Of a stretch of 64,000 nucleotides of DNA, positions 19,889-28,370 are shown one piece after another. Within the stretch, counting starts at the first letter, position 1. Every line of letters begins with the position of its first letter. The notes below the pieces were generated by a model, which had not been told where the DNA came from, made no database searches, and was given only the letters and a program-made list of their open reading frames with translations. The stretch comes from Dendrophyllia cribrosa (Eukaryota > Cnidaria > Anthozoa > Scleractinia > Dendrophylliidae): positions 3,440,866 to 3,504,865 of the forward strand of contig JAJLRJ010000011.1 in the NCBI GenBank assembly GCA_024195265.1. Reading direction: 5' to 3'. Made by a program: the position numbers and the translations under genes.

Positions 19889-22836
19889 ATGGCAATGGCA
19901 AACGCTGCACCAAACTTCAACAGAGCACATGCTGGCTACCACCGATGGCTTGCCAGTTACCGAATGGATGTTCCACCTGATCTTGGCAGAAAGGATCTTC
20001 TTCTGTTTCACAATGAAGTCCTTGACAATATGCTCGGCGTCATAGAAGAGCAATCCTACGAACTTGGGCCTTTGAAGTTTCAATACACAGTCTTACTAGA
20101 CATTAAGAAGCAGACAGACGAAGGTGAAGTTAGGGAACAATGCTATGTAGGAGGAGATGGCAACCCAACCATCCAAAACGTTTTCAATCGCAAAGAAGTA
20201 AAAAGAAAACTCAGGACCAGAATAGACCAACTTAGAGAGAAAGTCGCTGGATGGACAGAAAGAGGTTCAGGATGGGTCTTCGACGGTATCAGAACTGTCT
20301 TTCTCGACTTCTCTAGAAACAATCCAATAAGAGGCGGTTCATATATCCCTCTACCACCAAAGCTCAAGGTAAAGCAAGCCATCATAAACGTCAAAAACAG
20401 AGATAGATAATGCTTGTATTAAGTGGGCTTTGAAATCAGCATTCTTCCCTGCCATTGCACACTCTGACAGACCAAGCCAATATCCTCGAGAAGATGTCTT
20501 CAACTTCACAGGCATCTCCTTTCCAACGCCTTTGCATGAGATTCCAAAGATCGAGAGGCAGAACGACATTGCAATCAACGTTCTAGGCTGGGATGGCGGT
20601 AAGGTAGTGATCTACCATGTTAGTGAGATGGATGCCCCTGACATACCAAGTGTCAACCTCATGCTCATCACAAAGACTGATAACCACACTGGCAATACTA
20701 AGTTTCACTACTGCTACATGAAGAGCCTAAGCAGGCTTCTATATAGCCAACAACAATGCATTGGCCACCGTTTGCACTTCTGCACTAGGTGCTTGCAGGG
20801 CTACACATCGGAAAGAGTCCTCGAGAAACACCGCACTCTATGCATAGGAGCCGCCTCTCGCCCAACAAGAATCGATATGCCTGAGAAAGGTAGAAACACT
20901 CTACAGTTCACAAACTACCAGAGGCAGATGAAGGCGCCGTTTATCATCTACGCTGACAGCGAGAGCATCATCGATAAGGTTGACACATGCATACCAGCAC
21001 CCGGTAAAAGTAGCACAACACAGACAGAGATCCACAAACCCTGTGGCTTCTCCTTCATAGCCGTTCGATCTGATGGAGAGGTGGTGAAGGACTTCCTTTA
21101 CCGTGGTGAAGACTGTGTGCAAAGGTTTCTTGATGCTCTTGTTGAAACTGAGTCTGGTATAGACGATAAAGACTACGAACATGCCAGGCAAGTCTGGGAA
21201 GCATTCGGATGCGAGAATCTCGGGCAGTACCATGATCTCTATCTGGCAACAGACACAGTTCTCCTCGCGGATGTGTTTGAGAACTTCCGAAAGACATGTC
21301 TCAAGCACTACAGCCTTGACCCCGCACACTACTACACAAGTCCTGGTCTGAGTTGGGACGCGCTACTCAAACACACGGGAATCCAGCTCGAACTCCTAAC
21401 CGATTACAACATGTATCTCTTCATCGAGAAGGGAATGCGTGGCGGCATATCAACAGAGATGAAGCGCCACTGCAAGGCAAACAATCCATATCTGCAAGAC
21501 TACAATCCAGAGGAAGAGACCACATACATTCACTACCTCGACGCAAACAACCTCTATGGTTGGGCCATGAGCCAGCCTCTCCCAGTTGGCAATTTTTCAT
21601 GGGCGCGCGTTATGCCCACTGAAAAACAAATTATGAGCTTGCAGCCAGACAGATCTCGAGGTGGACTTGGAGTACCCAGAGGAGTTGCATGACGAGCACA
21701 ACTCTTACCCTCTCGCCCCAGAGAGCACAGAGGTCCCAGAAGAGTGGATGTCGCCCTACCAACTAACTCTTGCAAGAGAGCTGAATCTAGGGAAGGGCAG
21801 AACCAAAAAGCTACTCCTCACCCTGAGGGGCAAAACCAACTATGTCCTCCACTACCGCAATCTCCAGCTCTATCTCGAGCTCGGTATGAAACTGAAGAGG
21901 GTGCATAACGTTCTCTCCTTCGACCAGAAGGACTGGATGGAGCCATACATCACCTTGAACACCGCGCTCAGGAAGCAGGCCAAGACACAGTTTGAGAAGG
22001 ACTTCTTCAAGCTGATGAACAACTCCGTCTTCGGTAAGACAATGGAGAACCTCAGAAACCGAACCGTTGTCAAGCTCGTACGAACCAACGAGGAGATAAA
22101 ACTCCGGAAGCTACTATCCAGCCCACTTTTCGCAAGGACAACGGTCTTTAGTGACAGCCTTGCCGGCATCCAGATGCATAAAGACAGAATCCTGATGAAC
22201 AGACCAGTATACACGGGTATGTGCATCCTCGATCTCTCCAAAACCTTGATGTACAGATTCTACTACCAGCACCTCAAGTACAAGTACGGCACACGGTGCG
22301 AGCTACTCTACACCGACACAGACTCTCTCCTACTCGAGATCAAGACGGAGGACATCTACGAAGACATGAGGCGCAGTCTCTGGCACTATGACACGAGCGA
22401 CTATCCCAATGACCATCCACTCCACAGCCAGAAGAACACGAAGGTCATCGGCAAGATGAGGGACGAGTGTGAGGGTGTGCCCATCTCAGAGGTTGTGTGT
22501 CTTCGCTCGAAGATGTACAGCATCTTGAAAGACGACAGCAGGTGTGTCAAGAAGAAGGACAAGGACGGTAAAGAAATCAATGCAAAGCTTGACATCAAGA
22601 AAGCAAAGGGAACCACCAAGGTTGTCACAAAGAAAGAGATAAACCACCAAAACTAAAGGGATGCGCTCTTCAGCAGGCAATCCTTCAAGCACGGGATGAA
22701 CAGGCTTCGAAGCAAAGAGCATCAGATCTTCGGTGAGCATCTCAACAAGACAACACTGTCACCCTTTGACTCCAAGCGCTGGATCAAGGATGATGGTGTC
22801 CACACGCTGGCATACGGACACAAAGACATACACTAG
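19889..22836 (+). pseudogene. DNA polymerase B (E2), broken, with internal in-frame deletion
   Basis: Family B DNA polymerase of the protein-primed/Polinton type. Visible in order: a C2H2-type finger (FCTRCLQGYTSERVLEKH), exonuclease motif I (IIYADSESI), palm motif A (YLDANNLYGWAMSQ), motif B (FKLMNNSVFGKTMEN) and motif C (LLYTDTDSLLLE). Between the exonuclease I region and QVWEAF about 200 residues present in E3 PolB are missing, including exonuclease II and the HNH-like Cys/His motif; the frame is kept across this deletion (near 21150-21170). Frameshifts lie near 20405-20425 and 21655-21690, and a TAA occurs at about 22654. The start follows TATATATACCCCCAAC directly. It cannot encode an active enzyme. 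Confidence 0.9.
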
Positions 22837-22842
22837 CCCGCG

Positions 22843-23799
22843 CTAGAGTCCAGCTGGGGGCAACTGAGTGCCCGGTGGCACAACCATCAACTCCTCAAGA
22901 ACAAACCCTCTCTTAGGGCCGTCGTAAAGGTAATAAACCACTGGCTCATTCGGCTTGGTGACAACCTTCTCAATGTTGTGGACCTTCAAAGACCAGATCG
23001 GGTCGGTCGCACGCCTCCCACCCCCTTCCAGCTCACCGGGGTAAAACAAATATCTCACACTCACCCGGGGTGGGAGCTTCTTCTCATTCACCCCAACAGG
23101 CCTAGCATATGGAGTCGCAGGCTTGGAGGATATTGCTTTCTCTTTGATTGCATCCTTTGGCTTCTTGCCAGTGAGTCTTGTTACTTCATTGTTTAAGGCC
23201 GAGACAACATCTGGCAGTCTTTTCACCCAAGCAGTCGACCGGCCAGAGGGCAGCCTTTCAGCCAGGGTTCGGTTGAATCTCTCCACAATTGCTTGGTCTC
23301 TGTGAATATCAACCCGCCCGCGACGAATGGTCGTTTTGTTGTCCCCTATCTCTTTTGTCACAGCACCCATAAACTCTTTCCCAGGGTCAACTTGCAAGAG
23401 TTGCGGCCATTTCAAAGGCCCACGTCTGTAAATCTTCTGAAACGCCCTTGAGACTTCTTCAGACTCTTTTGAAGTTAGAGGTTCTGCTGCTTTGAAACGG
23501 CTAGCCACATCCACAAGGGTTAATGCGTATTTGTACACTTTTCTCCCGCGGGGAAGTTTATCGTGGGGCAGGAAGAGAAGATCTGCTTGATGCACTGCAT
23601 TGGGTGATGAGACATCAAACTTGGGACGACGGATAGCGCGTGGCGCTGGGAGGTAAACTTGCCAAAGGGCTTGTTTGACCAGCCATTTCTTTGCGACATC
23701 ATCAGAGACCTTGGTCGCTGCAGCTAGTTTTTTAACAGCGGCAAGACCTTTCCAATACCCTTTCGGGCTGTAATAGATTTTTGAGAGTTTGGCCTCCAT
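22843..23799 (-). CDS. Retroviral-type DDE integrase, lineage A (E2)
   Basis: A 318-residue integrase for insertion of the element. The catalytic residues are Asp in HQADLLFLP, Asp in QVDPGKEF, and Glu in IVERFNRTL at +35. It starts MEAKLSKIYYSPKGYWKGL. No N-terminal zinc-binding HHCC motif is apparent and there is no chromodomain; the C-terminal half is basic. The start at 23799 follows a TATATA box by six bases, which is why the longer upstream open stretch is not used. It converges on PolB with 6 bases between stops. The frame is intact. Confidence 0.93.
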   Translation of the reverse strand: MEAKLSKIYYSPKGYWKGLAAVKKLAAATKVSDDVAKKWLVKQALWQVYLPAPRAIRRPKFDVSSPNAVHQADLLFLPHDKLPRGRKVYKYALTLVDVASRFKAAEPLTSKESEEVSRAFQKIYRRGPLKWPQLLQVDPGKEFMGAVTKEIGDNKTTIRRGRVDIHRDQAIVERFNRTLAERLPSGRSTAWVKRLPDVVSALNNEVTRLTGKKPKDAIKEKAISSKPATPYARPVGVNEKKLPPRVSVRYLFYPGELEGGGRRATDPIWSLKVHNIEKVVTKPNEPVVYYLYDGPKRGFVLEELMVVPPGTQLPPAGL

Positions 23800-23818
23800 A
23801 GGGGGTATATATGTTTGT

Positions 23819-24257
23819 TTACAGAAAGCGATAAGCCACATACCCACCCGCAAGCAGAGTGCCTCCAATGAACGCAAGTTCGCCATTCTTCTGTTGTGGG
23901 CTGGGCTTGTAGAAGTCCGAGAAGACAGGCTCTTTGTTGTCTTTGATTTGTTTATCTGGCTGCGTTTGGTGCATCTGGTTATACAAGACCAGGGCTTGGT
24001 CAGTGGTTTGGAAGTTTTTGCTAGCTTGGTTTTCCTTCCGATCGTTGGCTGCAATCCAGTCGAGGAGCTTGGTGCGGTCCTTCTGGTATTTAGCGTAAGC
24101 CGCTTGGTATTGTTCAAGGGCGTGGTCGTGACGGATTTTCTCATATCATTGCCGCCTTTCCGTTATCGCCAGACAGATATTTTGCGAGATAATTGCCGCC
24201 CGTGAAAGCGGCCGCATTGAGAACAGCGCCAAGGGCCATTATTGCGATCGAAGCCAT
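23819..24257 (-). pseudogene. Polinton A two-helix membrane protein (E2), frameshifted
   Basis: The protein has a hydrophobic N-terminus (MASIAIMALGAVLNAAAF), the motif YLSGDNGKAAM, a charged middle (DRTKLLDWIAAND) and a C-terminal hydrophobic anchor ending VAYRFL. One extra base near 24143 shifts the frame after the first segment. E1 1784-2220 is broken close to the same place by a different change. Function unknown; two predicted membrane spans. Confidence 0.7.
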
Positions 24258-24274
24258 TGTGTATACATATGGTT

Positions 24275-24496
24275 TTACAAGTTGTCTGGGAGGATTTTCT
24301 GGTCCTCGAGATATTTCTTCAGCGCGATGGTGCCAGCCATGGCGGCTGTGAACTTGACGTAATTCATCAAGCTTGCACTGGGGTCGGCAGTTAAGTTCTC
24401 TTTGATGGTCTTTTTCCCAATCCAACCAATACCAGCGACAAGGCCAGTGATTGTTGCGACGTCGAGGATAGACTTCACAAGCTTGTTGTCAGACAT
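24275..24496 (-). CDS. Polinton A 73-residue membrane protein (E2)
   Basis: Nearly identical in layout to E1 2248-2469: MSDNKLVKSILDVATITG, a Gly/Ile hydrophobic stretch, NLTADPSASLMNYVKF and a charged end. The frame is intact. Its TATA-type box is a little further from the ATG (about 15 bases) than in the neighbouring genes. It belongs to the membrane-protein cluster downstream of the packaging ATPase. Function unknown. Confidence 0.75.
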   Translation of the reverse strand: MSDNKLVKSILDVATITGLVAGIGWIGKKTIKENLTADPSASLMNYVKFTAAMAGTIALKKYLEDQKILPDNL

Positions 24497-24524
24497 GGTT
24501 TGTGTCCGGTATACATATGATTTT

Positions 24525-24752
24525 TTATTTTTCTGCCTCGGCTCGGGCTCGGCATCGGCATTGGCATTGGGGTTCCTCGGACTCGGCCTCGGACTCGGAC
24601 TCGGACTCGGACTCGGACTCGAGCTCAGGCTCGTTGTGTCTGGCCCTTAACACTAGGCAAACTGTTTCAAAGGTGTCCACGGTATACCCACACCAAAGAG
24701 CAATCACGCTTCCGATTACAGCACCATCAAACACATTCCGGAAAAAACTCAT
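24525..24752 (-). CDS. Polinton A small membrane protein with Glu-Ser repeat tail
   Basis: 75 residues: MSFFRNVFDGAVIGSVIAL and a further hydrophobic stretch, then an acidic tail of repeated Glu-Ser pairs encoded by a GGACTC-type microsatellite (about 24569-24620), ending Cys/Arg-rich. The E1 homologue (2491-2649) lacks the repeat, so the tail is a recent expansion. TATATATA lies just before the start. Confidence 0.65.
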   Translation of the reverse strand: MSFFRNVFDGAVIGSVIALWCGYTVDTFETVCLVLRARHNEPELESESESESESEAESEEPQCQCRCRARAEAEK

Positions 24753-24774
24753 GGTCAGTATATATATGTTTTTT

Positions 24775-25257
24775 TTATTCCATATTTTTTATTCCTTGTC
24801 TTACAGGAATTCGAGATGGTGGTGTTGCTGGCGGTGCTGCAGGTGGGGTGTTTGCTGGCGTTGGTGGTGGTGTGTTTGATTTGCGTCCAAGCCTTTGCAT
24901 TATAGGTTCGCGCTGGTAATAAACACCCGCAGCAGAGACAACCAACCCACCAACCCCCAGAATATAAACGATTGAGTTGCTGTTGCTGTCGCTTGTTGCG
25001 CCGCTTGTTGCAGAATTGTTTTCACTTGCTGAGGGTGCAGGTTTTTGTGCTTCGCCCTTTTTCTTTGCTTCACGGGCCCGGCGGTTGTATTCTGCTAGCT
25101 TTTTGCCAGAAGCAACGCGGCCGGGGTTCTTTTCTGTTGCGGGCTTTGTTTTCGGGACCTCTGAGGTAACACGTGCAGGAGTTGGAGTTGGAGTTGGAGT
25201 TGGAGTTGGAGTTGGAGTTTGAGTTTCTTCAGGGACCGTCTCGAGTGGTGTGGCCAT
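24775..25257 (-). CDS. Polinton A single-pass membrane protein with Thr-Pro repeat
   Basis: 160 residues. The N-terminal part has a run of Thr-Pro pairs encoded by a GTTGGA array at about 25178-25220. A basic segment (PGRVASGKKLAEYNRRAREA), a Ser/Asn-rich linker, a hydrophobic segment (IVYILGVGGLVVSAAGVYYQ) and a Pro/Thr-rich tail follow. It is the counterpart of E1 2677-3126; the shared parts are the basic segment and membrane span, while the low-complexity parts differ. TATATATATACCCACG lies directly before the ATG. Confidence 0.75.
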   Translation of the reverse strand: MATPLETVPEETQTPTPTPTPTPTPTPARVTSEVPKTKPATEKNPGRVASGKKLAEYNRRAREAKKKGEAQKPAPSASENNSATSGATSDSNSNSIVYILGVGGLVVSAAGVYYQREPIMQRLGRKSNTPPPTPANTPPAAPPATPPSRIPVRQGIKNME

Positions 25258-25299
25258 CGTGGGTATATATATATGATTTTTTAATTTACAAGATTTGAT

Positions 25300-25400
25300 A
25301 AGTGTGCTGATAAGTTTGCTGATAAGTGTGCTGCCAGGTTCCAACCAGGTTGCTGCCAGGTTGCTGACAGGTTGCTGCCAGGTTTCTTCAAGGTTCCTGC
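25300..25400. repeat. 11-bp-period tandem repeat (E2)
   Basis: Drifted units such as CAGGTTGCTGC and GATAAGTGTGCT-like variants repeat with a period close to 11 bp, between the TATA box of the gene at 25257 and the stop of the gene at 25388, slightly overlapping the latter. E1 has an unrelated 11-bp array at the same place (3160-3224). Confidence 0.75.
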
Positions 25401-26008
25401 GAGGTCGGCACAGGTCCCAGCCCAACTTCATCAAGACCCTCAAGCGGATAGCCGTCACTGTCTCTGGTTGGATGTGTAGCTGGTGGTTCCAATTCTATCA
25501 AATCAGGCTTGTGATCAGGCTCTCGTTCAAACTTGATGTGTTTTGTTGTGATGAGAGCAGCATTGGCAATCGCCAGCCATCGTCCGCATCGCACGGCAAT
25601 AGCTCCAGCAAGATTTGACAGCTCCTGGTTGATTATGTAGTCGTTCTTGAGTTCTTTCTGCAACTCCACCACATCCTTAACCGGGGCCACCATGCCAACG
25701 CCTTTGGATATGAGCATGATGCAAGAATCAACTAGGGATTCGGTTGTCTTGTTGCCAACGTAGGCCTCGTACCGTTTGCAGTACTTGTCAACGTCCTTGT
25801 CTGACAACCGCTTGACATGATCGTGTGTGAGCTGCACGCCGATAGCTTCTTTGGCCTTGCCAGTAGAGACAAGGATTGCCAACTTCTCACGTTTGGCAGG
25901 AATGTCATTGTCACCAACTAGCCCTGTGGGAGGTGCGGCACCAGGGGTGGCCTCCAGCATCTGCATTACTTCGTCAAGAACGACCTGGTCTTCAGCTGCT
26001 TCTGCCAT
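25388..26008 (-). CDS. Polinton A 206-residue conserved protein (E2)
   Basis: An intact frame of 206 residues, mostly helical and charged: MAEAAEDQVVLDEVMQMLEA, IPAKREKLAILVSTGKAKEA, YEAYVGNKTTESLVDS and LQKELKNDYIINQELSNLAG, then a Pro-rich acidic C-terminus (TRDSDGYPLEGLDEV) that is also conserved in E1. No membrane segment and no recognised fold. The start at 26008 is fixed by a TATA-type box. It lies among ATPase and capsid genes, so an assembly, scaffold or core role is a fair guess only. Confidence 0.75.
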   Translation of the reverse strand: MAEAAEDQVVLDEVMQMLEATPGAAPPTGLVGDNDIPAKREKLAILVSTGKAKEAIGVQLTHDHVKRLSDKDVDKYCKRYEAYVGNKTTESLVDSCIMLISKGVGMVAPVKDVVELQKELKNDYIINQELSNLAGAIAVRCGRWLAIANAALITTKHIKFEREPDHKPDLIELEPPATHPTRDSDGYPLEGLDEVGLGPVPTSQEP

Positions 26009-26030
26009 CAGGGGTATACATATGTGTTTT

Positions 26031-26270
26031 TTATTTTTCAATAATTCTCTTGATGTCTGGCAAAAGGGTTTCAATCTCTCTTACCACCCCCGCCATGGTG
26101 TCTGGCATAGAATTCAACCGCAAGGGATATCTGGCCAGAAGCATGAGGCGCAGGTCTTCCTCACCAGCGGCTTTGATAATTTTGTTTTGCGTATCAAGGG
26201 TGTGTTTGTGCAACTCATCCAAAAGCTGTGAAAGCACACACAGTTTGTGTAAGCTGGTTGGCGCATTCAT
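26031..26270 (-). CDS. Polinton A 79-residue helical protein (E2)
   Basis: An intact small gene: MNAPTSLHKL, DTQNKIIKAAGEEDLRLML, ARYPLRLNSMPDTM, IETLLPDIKRIIEK. Amphipathic helices throughout. The same length in E1 (4952-5191) supports it. The ATG follows TATATACC immediately. Function unknown. Confidence 0.75.
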   Translation of the reverse strand: MNAPTSLHKLCVLSQLLDELHKHTLDTQNKIIKAAGEEDLRLMLLARYPLRLNSMPDTMAGVVREIETLLPDIKRIIEK

Positions 26271-26285
26271 GGTATATATGTGTGT

Positions 26286-26885
26286 TTAAATTTTGTACTC
26301 AATTCCATACGGGTGCCTAAGAGAGAAAACCAGGTGGGAGAACTTGCGGGATTTGAGCCTTGCGATAAACTCTTTGTACTCCTCGTGGGAGAGCTCGCCG
26401 GCATAATCTTCGAATATGGCTTTGGTTGTCTTGCTTGAGGGCGTGTAAAAGAGCACGATCGCTGCAATGTTATCACGATATGGCTTGGCAATGCTGATGA
26501 TCTGCTGGGTCAAGACCCACACGGATATGCCGTCATGCCTTGCGCTGAACCCCAGATTAACCAGCTGGCCCGTGCGGCCTTTGACATCTTTGGAGGCGGC
26601 GCAGTCATCGAGAATGAATAAAGTGTTGGTGCATGCGAAAAAGAAGCTCGCCAGCCTCAACCAGTCTTCGATCTCGTGCTGTTGGCAGACAATCACGAAG
26701 ATGTGCGGATCGCGGTCCACGAAGCCATCGTATGTCTTGTTCTTAACAAATGTGGGGCAGAATAAAACGATGTAATCAAAACAACCCCTAAAGGGGCCTC
26801 GCAGTTGAGAGAGAAGATACTGTGTCTTGCCAGAGTTAGTGGGGCCCACGATTAGTGCATTGAATGGCAGCTTTCTTGGGTCCAT
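26286..26885 (-). CDS. Packaging ATPase, FtsK/HerA type (E2)
   Basis: A 199-residue P-loop ATPase that would translocate the element DNA into capsids. Walker A is LIVGPTNSGKTQYLL near the N-terminus, the Walker B region is NTLFILDD, and a downstream Gln-rich sensor-like segment reads VWVLTQQI. The C-terminal part SHEEYKEFIARLKSRKFSHL is shared with E1. I chose the start at 26885 because it aligns with the start in E1, which follows a TATA-type box. In E2, however, the box lies upstream at about 27040, before another small frame. Confidence 0.9.
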   Translation of the reverse strand: MDPRKLPFNALIVGPTNSGKTQYLLSQLRGPFRGCFDYIVLFCPTFVKNKTYDGFVDRDPHIFVIVCQQHEIEDWLRLASFFFACTNTLFILDDCAASKDVKGRTGQLVNLGFSARHDGISVWVLTQQIISIAKPYRDNIAAIVLFYTPSSKTTKAIFEDYAGELSHEEYKEFIARLKSRKFSHLVFSLRHPYGIEYKI

Positions 26886-27030
26886 ACCCAACACTTATAT
26901 TAGTTGGTTTGTTAACTGGCGGGGAGGGGGCCTTTGCCAGAAGTCTTTGTATTTCATTGTGTGACAGATATCCGGTGGATGGCAGGGGAGCCGGTTTGGC
27001 AATAAAGTTGATCTTGTTGTTTGTGGCCAT
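26836..27030 (-). CDS. Small frame upstream of the packaging ATPase
   Basis: A 64-residue frame starts at 27030 directly downstream of TATATATACC and overlaps the first 50 bases of the ATPase in a different frame. It begins MATNNKINFIAKPAPLPSTG. Either it is a small gene of its own, or it is the true N-terminus of the ATPase with a one-base frameshift near 26885. E1 has no equivalent, and there the ATPase starts directly at a TATA-type box. Confidence 0.4.
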   Translation of the reverse strand: MATNNKINFIAKPAPLPSTGYLSHNEIQRLLAKAPSPPVNKPTNISVGYGPKKAAIQCTNRGPH

Positions 27031-27070
27031 GGGGCTTGTGGTATATATATGTGCGTAAGCGTGTGTTTAC

Positions 27071-28321
27071 CTAGAACTGTACAGATTCCAGCTGCCTGCC
27101 CATGATGTTCATCTGTGCGTCTGAGATGGTGAAGATGTGGCAGAGTGCGTTTCCAGAGCCTGTGTCCTTTCGTTCGATCTCGAGTTGCACGCCATCTTGT
27201 GTGTTGACGAGCCGTTGGCCGTTGCCGTGCAGGGCTGTGTCTGCCATGGTCCGCAGGTCAATCCAGAGGCCAAACTTGTTGCCTGTGAGATATTTGGTCA
27301 AGTTCATGTTAGGCCTGCCGTCCGTGTGTGGGGTAAAATGCCGGGTTATCTCTCTCCACATATATGTACCACTGATGCCCTCGTTGTAAAGCCTGTTTGG
27401 AACACCGTTGACTGTGACCTTCACTTTGGTGATGTCGGGGTTGAAATAGTTCTCAGAGTCCCGGGCACCAGCCGTGTAGGGGTTGATGAACAGCAAGAGG
27501 ATGCCCTTGAGAGACCGGCGCTGTGGGTTAACCCTAAGATTCATACGAGTGTCACCACTTTTTGAGAATGGATGCACCAGATCTCGCATTACCAGGTCAT
27601 AAGCGAACGCCTTGCCACTGGTGTAAGTGCTTGTTGCTGCGTCGGCCAGTGTCTTACTTCTGATCGCCTCATACTCCAGCTGGATATTTTCCAACTTGTA
27701 CACGAGCTTGCTTGTGTCTGAGCCTCGGACAACTTGGTTTGCGGGGGCGAGGGTTAGTTCGAAGACCAGATCGCTATACAGTGCTTGAGGGTATATAACA
27801 CCGTGGTCAGTTAAGATTTGGTGATCCAGTTTGATGTGATACTTATTCTTGTATATTATCTCCAGCTTGGTTTCCGCATCCACACCAGAGGTCTTCTTAT
27901 CGCCAGCACCAGAGCGGATCTTGCACAAATCCACACTCTGGATGCCATCCATAAACATGTTGTCCCGCTCATCGGCTGATCTGAAGAGATCTTCGAAGAT
28001 CTTGTAGATGTCGTATCCATCCGTGTCCTGGACAGTGGTGGCTGCAAACTTCACAACGAGCCTGTCCACCAGGGCCCGAGAAACATTTTGCACGAGATAG
28101 TTGTTTGCATGACCGCCGGCTAGGCTGATGTTAAAAACCAGGGCCAGAGAGCCGGGCACAATAACATCGTGCTCGCCAAGCTTGGGCACCGAGACGTACA
28201 ATGTCTTGCCGGGGTTGGCCTCAGAGGGGTTGAATGTGATGAAATTGACGGTTCGCTCTGCTTTCATGACGCTCAGTGTCTTTTCACTGTGTGATGGGAG
28301 TTGGTTCGGCTGCACAGCCAT
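27071..28321 (-). CDS. Major capsid protein, double-jelly-roll type (E2)
   Basis: 416 residues, intact. Motifs in order: VIVPGSLALVFNISL (early strands), VSRALVDRLVVKF, YDIYKIFEDLF, DHQILTDHGVIYPQAL, FELTLAPANQVVRG, RRSLKGILLLF, MWREITRHF and GLWIDLRTMAD. The layout of strands and the FG-IDLR type late motif run parallel to the E3 capsid protein 45181-46478 and, from memory, to nematode/cnidarian F54H12.2-like Polinton proteins. That places it as the hexon-type capsid building block. The gene is divergent from the coiled-coil gene through a 49-bp promoter. If structure prediction showed no tandem jelly rolls the call would fall. Confidence 0.68.
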   Translation of the reverse strand: MAVQPNQLPSHSEKTLSVMKAERTVNFITFNPSEANPGKTLYVSVPKLGEHDVIVPGSLALVFNISLAGGHANNYLVQNVSRALVDRLVVKFAATTVQDTDGYDIYKIFEDLFRSADERDNMFMDGIQSVDLCKIRSGAGDKKTSGVDAETKLEIIYKNKYHIKLDHQILTDHGVIYPQALYSDLVFELTLAPANQVVRGSDTSKLVYKLENIQLEYEAIRSKTLADAATSTYTSGKAFAYDLVMRDLVHPFSKSGDTRMNLRVNPQRRSLKGILLLFINPYTAGARDSENYFNPDITKVKVTVNGVPNRLYNEGISGTYMWREITRHFTPHTDGRPNMNLTKYLTGNKFGLWIDLRTMADTALHGNGQRLVNTQDGVQLEIERKDTGSGNALCHIFTISDAQMNIMGRQLESVQF

Positions 28322-28370
28322 GGTATATATTTGTGTTTTTAAAATTTATATTTATATTTATATACCCACG
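28322..28370. promoter_or_regulatory. Divergent promoter, capsid / coiled-coil genes (E2)
   Basis: The 49-bp gap between two divergent ATGs contains TATATACC facing left and TATATACCCACG facing right, around an A/T-only centre. Untranslated leaders can be only a few bases long. Confidence 0.65.

Noticed and set aside
19430..20410. One long plus-strand frame running from the host exon through the left TIR of E2 into PolB
   Set aside because: Chance read-through of the insertion junction; the host exon ends functionally at the element, and PolB has its own promoter and start at 19889.
22843..24144. A 433-residue integrase starting at 24144
   Set aside because: The upstream part lies in the wrong frame of the membrane protein gene; the TATA box and E1 alignment fix the start at 23799.
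25178..25220. Regular short repeats that could suggest a CRISPR-like array
   Set aside because: A GTTGGA microsatellite with no spacers, coding for Thr-Pro in frame; no CRISPR array exists in the window.
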